A stretch of 64,000 nucleotides of DNA from an uncultured Saprospiraceae bacterium (GTDB taxonomy: Bacteria > Bacteroidota > Bacteroidia > Chitinophagales > Saprospiraceae). The notes under the pieces were generated by a model. The model saw only the letters and a list, made by a program, of their open reading frames with translations, was not told the DNA's origin and did no database searches. The translations under genes and the position numbers were made by a program. This document shows positions 32,842 to 42,245 of this stretch, piece by piece (the stretch's first letter is position 1; every line of letters starts with the position of its first letter). The stretch is taken from assembly GCA_937139495.1 (NCBI GenBank), contig CAKZQC010000008.1, positions 1 through 64,000 of the forward strand, read 5' to 3'.

Positions 32842-32873
32842 AATAAGGTTGCCTTTTGCAAGACAACCTTATT
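32842..32873 (-). terminator. Terminator downstream of the secreted-paralogue pair
   Basis: AATAAGGTTG pairs with CAACCTTATT. It lies beyond the stop codon at 32901 on the minus strand. Confidence 0.8.
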
Positions 32874-32900
32874 TCTTCTAAAAAAAGAAATTGCTAAATA

Positions 32901-33509
32901 TTAGAATTTCAATTGATCTGCGGTGATTTCTTCACCATCAACTACCATTTTGAATTTAGACAAATCTACTTCTCCTTTGTATCTAGAAGTAGAGACTACA
33001 TTCAACTGAATGTTTACATCTTCCTTGATTTTTTTCATATTTTCTAGTACACGAGCTGCTTCTTCTGCGTTTTCTGCACGAGCTGCAATCACATCTACGT
33101 TAATATCTTTAGAAAGTACGCCACCGTCATTCATAGCAAAATAACCGGGAGTTTTGATAGTGATCGTGATTTCTTCTTCCAAATCTTTACCACCAATACT
33201 GATTACTTTGTCCAAGTTTCCTGCTTTAACGATATACGTTTCACCGTCTTTTTCTCCTTCTATCGTGTAGCGTCCTGCTTTGACCAATTGGCTCAATACT
33301 GCTTCTGGTACATTGGCTTTGATTTCGAGTTCTACACGAATGGTACCTTCGTCCCAAGGAGCTGCGTTGATGGCTTTGTTTTTAATATCAATTTTGACGT
33401 TTGGACACTCTTCTGGATTCAAAGATTTGACCAATGTTTTGTCTGATTCTTGTGCTATTGCAAAGTTTCCTGCCAATAGCAATGCCAATAAAAATGAAAA
33501 AGCTTTCAT
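32901..33509 (-). CDS. Secreted protein of a tandem paralogous pair (B)
   Basis: The 202-residue product has a signal peptide (FSFLLALLLAGNFAIAQ). It aligns along its first 130 residues with the gene just upstream: KTLVKSLNPE, then PWDEGTIRVELEIKANVPEAVL, QLVKAGRYT, NLDK, TPGYFA. The pattern is beta-rich and resembles adhesin-like DUF4097-type beta folds. The tail differs from its paralogue (DLSKFKMVVDGEEITADQLKF). The function is unknown. It sits in the periplasm or on the cell surface. Confidence 0.75.
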   Translation of the reverse strand: MKAFSFLLALLLAGNFAIAQESDKTLVKSLNPEECPNVKIDIKNKAINAAPWDEGTIRVELEIKANVPEAVLSQLVKAGRYTIEGEKDGETYIVKAGNLDKVISIGGKDLEEEITITIKTPGYFAMNDGGVLSKDINVDVIAARAENAEEAARVLENMKKIKEDVNIQLNVVSTSRYKGEVDLSKFKMVVDGEEITADQLKF

Positions 33510-33584
33510 AATAAGTTGTTTTTTTTTGTAATGTAATATTAGTGTGAATGTATTAGATATTAGACATGCTCTAAAAGGTTTCCA

Positions 33585-34337
33585 TTAATCTGGAATTCCA
33601 TCTGCATTATCATCGTACTCAAAATCAAGTGGATCACCATTGATCAAGATTTCGCCATACAATTCTTGGGTTTGCTTGATGGAAGGCATTTTGCTTGTTG
33701 GGGTTTTAGCAGTAGTCTTCTTTTGTGCAGCAGATTTTGGTTGCTTTACAGCAGGAGCAATTCCGTGATTTATTTTATCCTCACTCTTTACTTTATCCTC
33801 GCTTTCTTTGTACACAAAACGATAAGTAACCTCTACTTTTTCTTTGATGACGCTCATCTTCTGGATAATGGTCTTCGCTTCTTGTGTAGAACCTGCTCTA
33901 TCCAATACACCTGCTACTGCATCTGCATCCAAGTGTTTTTTGATTTTGCCATCTTCTACAGCATAATATCCCGGAGTTTTTGCAAATACTTTGACTTGAT
34001 CATCAAGATCAGTATCTCCTACGGTTACTGTTTTGTCCAAGTTGACAGCAGATACTACCAATGCACCCTCTACTATTTTAGAAGTCAAGGTGTAGCGTCC
34101 AGCTTTGACCAATTGATTGACTACTGCTTCTGGGAAATTAGCTGTAATCTCCAATTCGATACGAATCGTTCCTTCGTCCCAAGGTTGAGCATCTATGCCA
34201 CTATTTTTGAAATTTAAGTCAATGACCGACGTTCCTTGAGGGTCTAGGGTTTTGACTAATGTTTTGTGCGTGTCTTGTGCGTGTGTACTAACTGCCACAC
34301 CTAAAAACAAAGCAAACATTAAAAAAGTCTTTTTCAT
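33585..34337 (-). CDS. Secreted protein of a tandem paralogous pair (A)
   Basis: The 250-residue product has a signal peptide (cleavage near AQDTH, residue 21). The shared core is PWDEGTIRIELEITANFPEAVV, QLVKAGRYTLT, VNLDKTV and KTPGYYAVEDGK. It adds a Lys/Thr-rich linker (about 185-220, KSAAQKKTTAKTPTSK) and an acidic C-terminus (EYDDNADGIPD) that are absent from the neighbour. The two genes are 75 nt apart in the same direction and probably arose by tandem duplication. The function is unknown. Confidence 0.75.
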   Translation of the reverse strand: MKKTFLMFALFLGVAVSTHAQDTHKTLVKTLDPQGTSVIDLNFKNSGIDAQPWDEGTIRIELEITANFPEAVVNQLVKAGRYTLTSKIVEGALVVSAVNLDKTVTVGDTDLDDQVKVFAKTPGYYAVEDGKIKKHLDADAVAGVLDRAGSTQEAKTIIQKMSVIKEKVEVTYRFVYKESEDKVKSEDKINHGIAPAVKQPKSAAQKKTTAKTPTSKMPSIKQTQELYGEILINGDPLDFEYDDNADGIPD

Positions 34338-34702
34338 TGGTTATAATGTTTTGTGAATTAAGCATCTATTATACTAAAACTATTTCAATATTCGAGTACA
34401 ACGATTAGCCAAATTCGGTGAAAGAGTAATAATTATGTATGTGTGTGTGTGTGTGCATCTATGATTTGTTGTTATCTCGTTTGTTAGAAATAACAACCAA
34501 CCATTATATTATAACCCTTATAGTTCAAAAATGATTCCTATATTGCTTTTTAAGAAAAAAAATTTGAGAAACTGCCAAGTATTTTCATACAAAAAGACCA
34601 ATTCCCTGTGGTAGAGAATTGGTCCAATTAATGAAGTTGTCATCAACCTACAAATAAGCAGTTGATTATTAGAGGTTATTGCGAATAGATTCGTAATAAC
34701 CT
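34338..34702. other. Repeat-bearing intergenic region
   Basis: There is no gene in this 365-nt stretch. It contains a (GT)n tract near 34437-34455, a GACCAATTC/GAATTGGTC hairpin at 34596-34624, and the palindromic repeat at 34671-34704 that matches 27112-27145. Confidence 0.6.
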
Positions 34703-34704
34703 CT
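34671..34704. repeat. Palindromic repeat, copy 2 (terminator-like)
   Basis: AGAGGTTATT and AATAACCTCT flank GCGAATAGATTCGT, giving a long stem that overlaps the stop codon of the 920-residue protein gene by 2 nt. It may act as that gene's terminator. It is related to 27112-27145. Confidence 0.65.
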
Positions 34705-37465
34705 ATTTATTGATTACTAATTTTTGAGTTTTGATAACCTTATTGTCAGCACCTCTTAGCACTACAAAATAAGTACCACTAGCCCATTGATTGATGGCTA
34801 TTTCCAGACTTCCTTTGCCGTTCAAACCTTCTTTGGTATAAACCATTTTGCCTGAAACATCTAAGATGCTAATACCTACTTTATTTTGATTGGTTTCGTA
34901 AGTAGCTTGCACCAAGCTAGAAGCTGGGTTCGGGTTGACTTGGAAGAAACGAACAGAAGGCGTATTGTCAGGTGCAATCGTTCTGATAGCTGCAGCAGAC
35001 TGCAATCTAGTAGTTCTGGTACTCAAGATAGTATCGGTACATTCTTGTATTGTGAAACTAGCCGCACAAGATTGGTAACAACCAACCGTATCTCTTACAT
35101 TGACAACATACTGTCCAGCAGCAATGTTATTGAATGCAAGTGTGTTGTTGAATGTTGTGTTAGAAACAGTGGTTCCAGTCGTAAAGTTAGCAATACTAAC
35201 AATGTAAGCTGGTGTTCCGCCTGTGATAGACAAAGCTGCAGCTCCATCACCCAAAGACTGGCAAGATTCGTCTGTAGTAGATACAATGCTCACGTTGATT
35301 GGGTCTGGCTCTGTTACAGTAGTCGTTACGATTACTTCGCAACCATTCGCATCTGTAATAGTAGCCGTATAAGTTCCTGCACAAAGGTTGGTAATAGTTG
35401 GCATTGTTCCGCCATTCGACCAGCTGATAGCTGCTGTTGTAGTATTGCCTGTAATGGCAACACTAGCAGTACCGTCACAATCACCGCTACAAGTAACGTT
35501 GTTGGCAGTAGCAGTAGCTGCAAAACCCAATACGCCATCAATAACAATGGTCGTATCGTACAAGCAGTAGCGAGTATCACACACACTGAAGGTGTAAGTA
35601 CCAGCCGCCAAACCTGTAAACGTAGGACTGCTTTGAGATTGTCCATTGACATAATACAAGAAATTGCCATCACCACCTGTAGCAGCTAAGGTAATGCTGC
35701 CATTGGCTTGTCCGCAAGTGGCACTATTGCTATTTACTACTGTAATTTGTATTGGGTTAGGCTCACCTACTGTCGCTGTTATGATTTCGCTACATCCATT
35801 AGCGTCCATTACTACTACGGCATAAGTGCCTGCTGTCAAGCTAACAAAAGTTTCGTTTTGCTGAAAGCTAGTTCCATCTATAGAATATAAATAAGGAGCT
35901 GTACCACCATTTGCATTGACGATTATCGTTCCGTCATTATTTGTATTGTTTGCTGTATTAATACTATTGGTTGGGCAAGATACATCTGTAGCAGTAGCGA
36001 CTACTACTAGAGGGCTCACATTGCCAGCTATATCAAAGTTGGTTCCTGAACAGTCTGGCGTACAACCATTGGCATCTGATACCAATACGCCATAATTACC
36101 TGCAGTCAAGTCATAAAACACCCCATTGGTACTCGTAAAAAATTGATTGGTCGTCCAGTTGACTACCTGATACGTGTAAGGAGCGGTACCATTGGTTGCT
36201 ACTATGGTAGCAGTACCATCATTGTTGGTACACATCAAGTCTGTAGTCGAAGCGACAGCTACTGCCACTGCACAAGGTGGATTCACTACGATTGGCGCTT
36301 CTACTTCTATGGTATAAGTGTAAGTATTTTGTCCTACTATTGGACAATAATCATCGGCTACATTGACAGTAAATGTGTGTACACCAACATCATTGGCAGT
36401 AGGTGTCCAGCAGAATGTTCCGATAGCAAATGGTGTACCTGCACTCGTAAATATTGCTCCTGCTATCGCTGCATTCCAATTCAATGTAGTTGTTTGATTG
36501 ACATCTATGTCGTTAGAAAACACATCAAAACACAATGGCGTACCTGCTACAGCAACGGCACTAAAATCAGTTGTGTTATTAACACCGCTCAATGTAGGAA
36601 CATTGTTGGAACAAGCGACAGAAGTGAACTGTATATCACGTACAATCGTACCAACTAAAGCACCGTTTCTGTACTCCTCAACCAAGACGCAAAGTACTCC
36701 TACTTGTTCTACACTTGGCGTGAAAGTAATCGCTCCTGTGCTGGCATCTATATTGACACCATTGGTAGTAACCAATGGATTGGCAGCAGAAAAACCTGCA
36801 CCGTAAGTAACTGGTGAATTGGTAGCAGAATAGCATGAGGTTAATGAATAAACCAAATCATCTCCATCAGCATCGGTAGCGCCATGATTGTAAAAAACAG
36901 GCTGTCCAACACAACCAAAAGGTACTGGTTTGTTGGTGAATATAGGCGATTGGTTAGCTACTGCCATATTCCCAATTGTCGCTTCTACATAAAGCTGCTC
37001 ACTCAATGGATTGGTCAAAGTGGTAATCGCTCCGTTTCTACAGCATTGTCTAAAGCTTAATATCAAGTCACTGCAATTAGGCGTAGCGGCAACAGTCAAT
37101 AGCCCTGTATAAGTATATTCTTCTATACCGAAAATGCCGTTTCCACCATTGCAAGCAGTACCGACAATACCAGGGCAAGAAGGTGTAATTTCAACCATGT
37201 TTGTTTGGGTCAACTGTACACTACCTGAAGCACAGGTATTCATCCAGTTGACAGTAGGGGTTGTTGGGGCATTAACCCCGTTACAATCTCTATAAAAAGT
37301 AAGCGTCACTTCGTATTGATTAGCAACATTAGTGGACTTATATGTCAAATCCAAACCCATGGAGTGGGTTGCGTGGGCTTGCTGTGGTGCCAAAAAGCAA
37401 AGCACAACTAGTACACTAGCGGCAAAACGCAACCATTGTGTTGTTGAAGATAGAAAACTCATCAT
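34703..37465 (-). CDS. Large SprB-repeat surface protein with T9SS sorting domain
   Basis: The 920-residue product is predicted to be an extracellular adhesin. The signal region is at 1-32 (LVVLCFLAPQQAHA). The N-terminal half holds cadherin/PKD-like domains common in Bacteroidota (ATDADGDDLVYSLTSC, then SNDIDVNQTTTLNW). From about 395 to 820 there are five or six SprB-like repeats. Each has a VTCSGDCDGTASV..GGT..Y.WS.G...T.LAAGTYTVTVTDANGC-type pattern; DANGC or a close form occurs several times. The T9SS domain is at about 845-920 (QVNPNPASSLVQATYE, then YFVVLRGADNKV). SprB is the mobile gliding adhesin of Flavobacterium; whether this protein moves is unknown. Confidence 0.88.
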   Translation of the reverse strand: MMSFLSSTTQWLRFAASVLVVLCFLAPQQAHATHSMGLDLTYKSTNVANQYEVTLTFYRDCNGVNAPTTPTVNWMNTCASGSVQLTQTNMVEITPSCPGIVGTACNGGNGIFGIEEYTYTGLLTVAATPNCSDLILSFRQCCRNGAITTLTNPLSEQLYVEATIGNMAVANQSPIFTNKPVPFGCVGQPVFYNHGATDADGDDLVYSLTSCYSATNSPVTYGAGFSAANPLVTTNGVNIDASTGAITFTPSVEQVGVLCVLVEEYRNGALVGTIVRDIQFTSVACSNNVPTLSGVNNTTDFSAVAVAGTPLCFDVFSNDIDVNQTTTLNWNAAIAGAIFTSAGTPFAIGTFCWTPTANDVGVHTFTVNVADDYCPIVGQNTYTYTIEVEAPIVVNPPCAVAVAVASTTDLMCTNNDGTATIVATNGTAPYTYQVVNWTTNQFFTSTNGVFYDLTAGNYGVLVSDANGCTPDCSGTNFDIAGNVSPLVVVATATDVSCPTNSINTANNTNNDGTIIVNANGGTAPYLYSIDGTSFQQNETFVSLTAGTYAVVVMDANGCSEIITATVGEPNPIQITVVNSNSATCGQANGSITLAATGGDGNFLYYVNGQSQSSPTFTGLAAGTYTFSVCDTRYCLYDTTIVIDGVLGFAATATANNVTCSGDCDGTASVAITGNTTTAAISWSNGGTMPTITNLCAGTYTATITDANGCEVIVTTTVTEPDPINVSIVSTTDESCQSLGDGAAALSITGGTPAYIVSIANFTTGTTVSNTTFNNTLAFNNIAAGQYVVNVRDTVGCYQSCAASFTIQECTDTILSTRTTRLQSAAAIRTIAPDNTPSVRFFQVNPNPASSLVQATYETNQNKVGISILDVSGKMVYTKEGLNGKGSLEIAINQWASGTYFVVLRGADNKVIKTQKLVINK

Positions 37466-37787
37466 CTGAATTAGTTTTTATTGGTAAAGTGTTAGAAAAA
37501 AGTAATTTGTAAGCCTAAATAAGGTCTATGCCTACTCTATTTTGTTAACGTTTAGTTAGTACTTATAGCTGCCTATTCAGTTTTTTATTTATCGTATATA
37601 TTCTATCAAAGATAAACTTTTATTGTTAACAACAAAATATAAATTACTATAAATAGCTTGCTATCTAGCTTTTACACCATCGCAATTTTATTTATATACT
37701 GTTCTTATTTTAGACATACTCTAACAAACTAGTCCAAACCCATTACTTGCTCCCTCCAAAATATCTTAATAAAATATTAAAAAAAAT
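37466..37787. other. Intergenic region
   Basis: No gene is seen in these 322 nt. It holds the promoter at 37617-37624 and the motif ATTTTAGACATACTCTAA at 37707-37724. Confidence 0.5.
37617..37624 (-). promoter_or_regulatory. -7 box of the SprB-repeat protein gene
   Basis: Minus-strand TATCTTTG lies about 150 nt upstream of the ATG, implying a long leader. Confidence 0.5.
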
Positions 37788-38558
37788 CTACCACAAAAAC
37801 TGCCCATCTTCATAAATACACAACAATCTTTTGCGACTAATGTGCTGTTCTTTAGGATACCCAAAGGCATTATTGATATATATCGTGTTCCCTATGCCTA
37901 CTTTTCGGTTGAGGTGACTGTGTCCATAAATGTGCATCGTAGATTCCAATTGCTGAATTTGTGGCAACAAGAGTTGTGTTCCCATCACGGGCAGCAATGC
38001 TTTGACAATAGCTGGCACTTGGGTTGGAAGAAGTGTTGCCGTAGGCAAAAAATGAGAAAAAGAAATAACTTGCTTTTTGGTGGTACGTAGAGAAGCTGCA
38101 TTTTGGTCGATCAACTTCGTGGTCAGCTCCTCCAATGACTCTTCCCATTGACAATATTTGAAATCTTGCCATGCTCGCTGAATCGTGCTACTTGGGCGAC
38201 CAAAAGAGAAATCGTACCAACTCTGCAAGGGTGTAATATAAAGCTCGTCGATGGTGAGAGCCGTTGTTAAAATTCCTTCTTGTTGTGCTAGGTGATAGAG
38301 TTGCTGCATTTTTTGCCAAGAGTAATCAATGTTGTCTTCTGGAGTAATCCACAGATCATGATTTCCAGCTACAAAAAGCACTTTTTTGAACTTGCGAACC
38401 AAGCTGCGAAACAAGCTAATAACTTCTGTCAATTGGTGGCTAATATCTCCTGCTATTATTAGTATATCTGTCTGATAGTCAAGTGCCGAAAGCTGTTGAA
38501 AAAATTGCTTATTTTGGCGATAATCAATGTGTAAATCCGATGTTACCCAAACCTTCAT
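37788..38558 (-). CDS. Calcineurin-like metallophosphoesterase
   Basis: The 256-residue cytoplasmic protein has the full two-metal motif set: TSDLHIDY (D-x-H) near the N-terminus, LIIAGDISHQL, VAGNHDLWI, SFSHFLP, and YGHSHLNRKVG near 222-232. The family cleaves phosphomonoesters or diesters; the substrate is unknown. It starts 37 nt after the TPR gene stop and may be in the same transcript. Confidence 0.88.
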   Translation of the reverse strand: MKVWVTSDLHIDYRQNKQFFQQLSALDYQTDILIIAGDISHQLTEVISLFRSLVRKFKKVLFVAGNHDLWITPEDNIDYSWQKMQQLYHLAQQEGILTTALTIDELYITPLQSWYDFSFGRPSSTIQRAWQDFKYCQWEESLEELTTKLIDQNAASLRTTKKQVISFSHFLPTATLLPTQVPAIVKALLPVMGTQLLLPQIQQLESTMHIYGHSHLNRKVGIGNTIYINNAFGYPKEQHISRKRLLCIYEDGQFLW

Positions 38559-38595
38559 AGTTAGTCATTTTTAGTTATGAGACAAGTCCAATACC

Positions 38596-39390
38596 TTATT
38601 GCATACGCTGCTTGCAGATAGTAGTGACCCACTCTATCAGCGTGCAGTTATCAGGCTGTTCTATCTCTTCCAATAGTTCAAAATCAACCACTTTATGTCT
38701 ATTATTGTATAATATCTGCCAAATGACCGCCGACTCATACAATTGCTTAGGCATATAGAACCAGTCGGTTTTGGTAATCTCTATTTCTTCGGTCTGCTCA
38801 CAGTAGCGCTGCCAACCTGATTGATAGTTGGACACTTCATTCTGGACACCATAAGCGGCTAATAATAATTGCAAAAATAAATCACCATCTTCATCAATCA
38901 TCGGAATCATCAACTCTATTACAGTCGCAGATTCGCCCAATGCTAATGCAGCATAAGTAACAAATAATAAGCTTTTTGAATCCACAAAATAAGGCGTATC
39001 GTATATTACATTTTCCTGCATTCGGCTCTTGTCCTCTAGCAGTTGTTGATTGTCAGGGTAAGCATCTAATAGCTTGTCAATAGCTTGAATAGCAGCGTAA
39101 TACTTACCTGTTATTTCGTATAAATACATCAGTCCATAATAGGCTTCGTGATACGTTTCATCTAATTCAACTACTTGTTTGTAATAAATTTTGGCAATTC
39201 CATAGGCACTATTTTCTTGATAGATTTCGGCTACAATCTGAAATAACTGGACCTGTTGTTCCTTGGTATGTAGTGCTGTTTGTTTAGACAAAGGCAGTAG
39301 TACCGTACTAAACCATGAGTAGCCCAAGGTATAAAGGGTCATTGTTTCGTGTGCTAAAATTTCGGATATGGTGGTTGGTATATTTTTCAT
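38596..39390 (-). CDS. TPR-like helical protein of unknown function
   Basis: The 264-residue soluble, helical protein has TPR-like repeats at about 60-130: YGIAKIYYKQVVELDETYHEAYYGLMYLYEITGKY and YAAIQAIDKLLDAYPDNQQ (shown in parts). TPRs mediate protein contacts. No catalytic motif or signal peptide is visible. It is probably co-transcribed with the downstream phosphoesterase. Confidence 0.7.
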   Translation of the reverse strand: MKNIPTTISEILAHETMTLYTLGYSWFSTVLLPLSKQTALHTKEQQVQLFQIVAEIYQENSAYGIAKIYYKQVVELDETYHEAYYGLMYLYEITGKYYAAIQAIDKLLDAYPDNQQLLEDKSRMQENVIYDTPYFVDSKSLLFVTYAALALGESATVIELMIPMIDEDGDLFLQLLLAAYGVQNEVSNYQSGWQRYCEQTEEIEITKTDWFYMPKQLYESAVIWQILYNNRHKVVDFELLEEIEQPDNCTLIEWVTTICKQRMQ

Positions 39391-39459
39391 AGCGGTAGAA
39401 TAACTAAAAATGTCCTATATTTAGGTATTATCCATCAAATAATACCGTTTAAGTTGTTG

Positions 39460-39514
39460 AAAGTAACGCTAACTTTCATTCTTTTCCCAAAAATGACGCT
39501 AGCTAAAAAGTGTA
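39460..39514 (+). repeat. Dispersed ~54-nt repeat, copy 2
   Basis: It aligns at about 80% with 24836-24890. It lies just upstream of, and in frame with, the PaaI-like gene, so it could be mistaken for coding sequence. A weaker relative (GCTAAAAAGTGAGCG) occurs at 51391-51405. Confidence 0.6.
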
Positions 39515-39549
39515 CGGTTTTATATTTCAAATTTACAAAAAAATATATC

Positions 39550-39978
39550 GTGTTAGACAAAACGACTAAAGCTTACCAGATTGCACAAGAAAAAATGCTT
39601 GAACAAGATGCTTTTAGCCAATGGCTAGGTATAGAAATCATAGCTATTGGACAAGGTGCCACTACGCTCCAGCTAACCATACGTGCTGACATGACCAATG
39701 GTTTTGGTATTGCCCATGGTGGCATCGCTTATGCCTTGGCGGATAGTGCCTTGGCTTTTGCCTCCAACGCACACGGTCGGCACAGCGTGTCGGTCGATAC
39801 TTCTATTGCTCATCTGCAAGTAGCCAAGGTTGGCGATACACTACAAGCCGTAACAGAAGAAGAGAGTTTGAGTCATAAAATGGGTGTTTATCGGGTCGTT
39901 ATTCGCAATCAAAAACAAGAAAAAATAGCCGTATTCAAAGGTATTGTATATAGAAGCAGCCAAGAATGGCAAGTATAG
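39550..39978 (+). CDS. PaaI-type hotdog thioesterase
   Basis: The protein hydrolyses acyl-CoA, typically phenylacetyl or hydroxyphenylacetyl-CoA. From the GTG at 39550 the product has 142 residues, matching PaaI length, and starts LDKTTKAYQIAQEKMLEQDAF. The hotdog signature GFGIAHGGIAYALADSALAFA has the catalytic Asp in the ALAD step and the HGG oxyanion turn. VSVDTSIAHLQVAKVGDTL follows. The frame is open 32 codons further upstream, but that part lies in a dispersed repeat and has only a TTG or a non-conserved ATG start, so the GTG is favoured. No paa operon is adjacent. Confidence 0.82.
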   Translation: MLDKTTKAYQIAQEKMLEQDAFSQWLGIEIIAIGQGATTLQLTIRADMTNGFGIAHGGIAYALADSALAFASNAHGRHSVSVDTSIAHLQVAKVGDTLQAVTEEESLSHKMGVYRVVIRNQKQEKIAVFKGIVYRSSQEWQV

Positions 39979-40007
39979 CTTAGTTGTTTGTTGTCATACA
40001 AAAAAAA

Positions 40008-40042
40008 GCTAGCTGCTCTCCTATTGGAAAGCAGCTAGCTAT
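40008..40042. terminator. Bidirectional terminator
   Basis: AGCTAGCTGCT pairs with AGCAGCTAGCT, with A and T runs on the two sides, between convergent genes. Confidence 0.8.
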
Positions 40043-40085
40043 ATAATATATAAGTAGTTATCCTAAAATCAATCAGAATACTATC

Positions 40086-42245
40086 TTATTTCTTAACGAA
40101 TTTTGAAGTAGTTTCTTTTTTGTCTGTCTTAGCAGTAACAAAGTACACACCAGCAGGCAATACAGATACATCAATTGTGCGAGCAGCAACAGTTACGTTG
40201 TTCTGAGTAGCCATTGTCAACACACGACCAGCAATATCAGTCACTACATAAGTAACATTAGCTGCTTCGTCTAGTTCCAAATTAACATTCAATACATCGT
40301 TAGCAGGATTAGGGAAAACCGATAGGTTCATTCCTTCGTCAGTATAGATTACATCTGCAACAGAAGTAACAGTATCTACACCACCTACATAAAGACCGAT
40401 AGAAGGAATATCACTAGCACCAAAACCAATTGGGTTCCAGTCACCAGAACCTGCTCCATCTATAACTTTGACAGGAGAAATACTAGGTACAGTCCCTGCT
40501 CCATCAAATGCCAAATTAAGTGAATAGTTGATATCATCTCTAGCAATCCAGATACCAGTTTCTGCACTGACTGAACTTGGACCTCCAAAAGCACTTGGGT
40601 CTTGATGTATAGTTACCAAATAGTAGCCATTATCTACAAAAGGAGCAACTGACACACCAGTGGTAGCATCTACTAAATTATTTGCAGTACCTAACGCATA
40701 TTCACCCACTTGATGAGTCGTACCCAAGCCATCCGCAGTATAGATACCTAATGCTACTTGAGTTAACTCAGCACCAGCAACATCCAAAAAGCCATCATTA
40801 TCAGCATCTACCCAGTTATAAATATCTATGGACAATGTCTGAGAAGAAACACCAGAATAATCAGAAGGAAGATAATAACGGAAATCAACAGAATCAATGG
40901 TTACATTATTTGTAGCACCTTTTGCAAAGTAGAACATAGAACCATATTCAAATTCTGAAACAGTAGCTTCTATTGGGAAGGTAGCGTTAGCAGCTAAAGG
41001 CTCTCCATTAACATTCAAATTCACCTTCGACAAGTAATTACGTTTTACAGTTCCTGAATTAGTAATTGAAAAGCTATGTCTGGTAGTGTCATTAACAGGA
41101 TTAGCATCAACACCATCAAATTTTGCCCAATAAGTTACTTCATAAGTACCTGAACGTCTAGCTGGATCAAACAAGAAATTGATATTATCCAAAGTCTCAA
41201 ATTGAATATCTGAATTAGACGCACCAGCATGCAATGTAGTATCTTGATACATCAATGAATCACTATATACATTAGGTGTTCTAACGTTAGTGATTGGGTG
41301 TATGTAATCAATCTGCATATACAATCTAGGATTCAAAGTCATCAATAGATCTTTAGCACCTTTATTTTCCAAAGCAGCACCAAACATCCATTCTCTCAAG
41401 TCTGTAGGATCAATTTTAGAAATTGGAATATGGCGGTTAGTTCCTACTTTAGCATCAGTAAAAGCACCTCCTAATGTACCATCGTTAGGATCTGCTTTAC
41501 GAATAGCCAAGTCATAATCTGCTGCCGTGGCAATAGTAATATCATCAGCAATAAACACATAGTACTCTCCTTCAAAAACAAAGCGGATACGACATTGTGA
41601 CAATGATCCTCCTGCTAACCCTGTTATTGTAAAAAACGGTGCTGCGACACGTCCTTCTTCTACCTGATTAGGTCCAGCAGGTAAAATTGTAGAAGCATCT
41701 ACATCTGTCCATGATACACCGTTGTTGGTTGACATAGATACTGTAACATTTGCATTCAAGTTCCTCCAATAGCCATTAAATTGAACTACTAAAGCGGAAT
41801 CTGCATAACCAGTCAAATCAATCAAAGGTGAAATTAATTCCCCACGGTGCGTAGATGGAGAAGTACCTGCACCATTGGTAGTTGTCCCACCATTGTCCAA
41901 AAAGTCACTATCGAACATAGCTGTTCCATTTGCGGCAGAGTTGTTCGCTGGTACCGTAATATTAGCTCTTGTATAACCTCCTTGAGATGCTCCAGTTGAT
42001 CTTATCCAGTAAGCATTACCAGGTAGGTTACTACCACCATCATCATTGATAGATACTGCAGTCCATGCTGTATCGCTATAAGTTGCAGTAGTTTGTTGTA
42101 TAAACGGCTCTTGAAATTCAGCGTGCTTGATACTAGCAGTATTGCTAGAACCAACCCCCCAAATCGCAGTCTGTGCATCAGCTCCTGCTGCAGACAGGAT
42201 CGCTAGCGCCAATGCAGACGATTTTAATAGATTAGTTTTAATCAT
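40086..42245 (-). CDS. Secreted T9SS protein with jelly-roll-like N-domain
   Basis: The 719-residue product has a signal peptide ending near GADAQTA (residue 26). The N-terminal about 230 residues resemble the carbohydrate-binding/MAM-like 'choice-of-anchor' sandwich seen in T9SS proteins (HRGELISPLIDLTGYADSALVVQF...). The middle contains repeated beta domains (DYDLAIRKADPNDG, then VDFRYYLPSDYSG and SIDIYNWVDADNDGFLDVAG). The T9SS C-terminal domain is at about 645-719 (VFPNPANDVLNVNLE, GVYFVTAKTDKKET). No enzymatic motif is seen. It is extracellular by inference. Confidence 0.8.
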   Translation of the reverse strand: MIKTNLLKSSALALAILSAAGADAQTAIWGVGSSNTASIKHAEFQEPFIQQTTATYSDTAWTAVSINDDGGSNLPGNAYWIRSTGASQGGYTRANITVPANNSAANGTAMFDSDFLDNGGTTTNGAGTSPSTHRGELISPLIDLTGYADSALVVQFNGYWRNLNANVTVSMSTNNGVSWTDVDASTILPAGPNQVEEGRVAAPFFTITGLAGGSLSQCRIRFVFEGEYYVFIADDITIATAADYDLAIRKADPNDGTLGGAFTDAKVGTNRHIPISKIDPTDLREWMFGAALENKGAKDLLMTLNPRLYMQIDYIHPITNVRTPNVYSDSLMYQDTTLHAGASNSDIQFETLDNINFLFDPARRSGTYEVTYWAKFDGVDANPVNDTTRHSFSITNSGTVKRNYLSKVNLNVNGEPLAANATFPIEATVSEFEYGSMFYFAKGATNNVTIDSVDFRYYLPSDYSGVSSQTLSIDIYNWVDADNDGFLDVAGAELTQVALGIYTADGLGTTHQVGEYALGTANNLVDATTGVSVAPFVDNGYYLVTIHQDPSAFGGPSSVSAETGIWIARDDINYSLNLAFDGAGTVPSISPVKVIDGAGSGDWNPIGFGASDIPSIGLYVGGVDTVTSVADVIYTDEGMNLSVFPNPANDVLNVNLELDEAANVTYVVTDIAGRVLTMATQNNVTVAARTIDVSVLPAGVYFVTAKTDKKETTSKFVKK

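Noticed and set aside
34437-34455. GT dinucleotide run as a phase-variation switch
   Set aside because: It is not in a coding frame and not close to a promoter box that I can see, so no switching effect can be supported.
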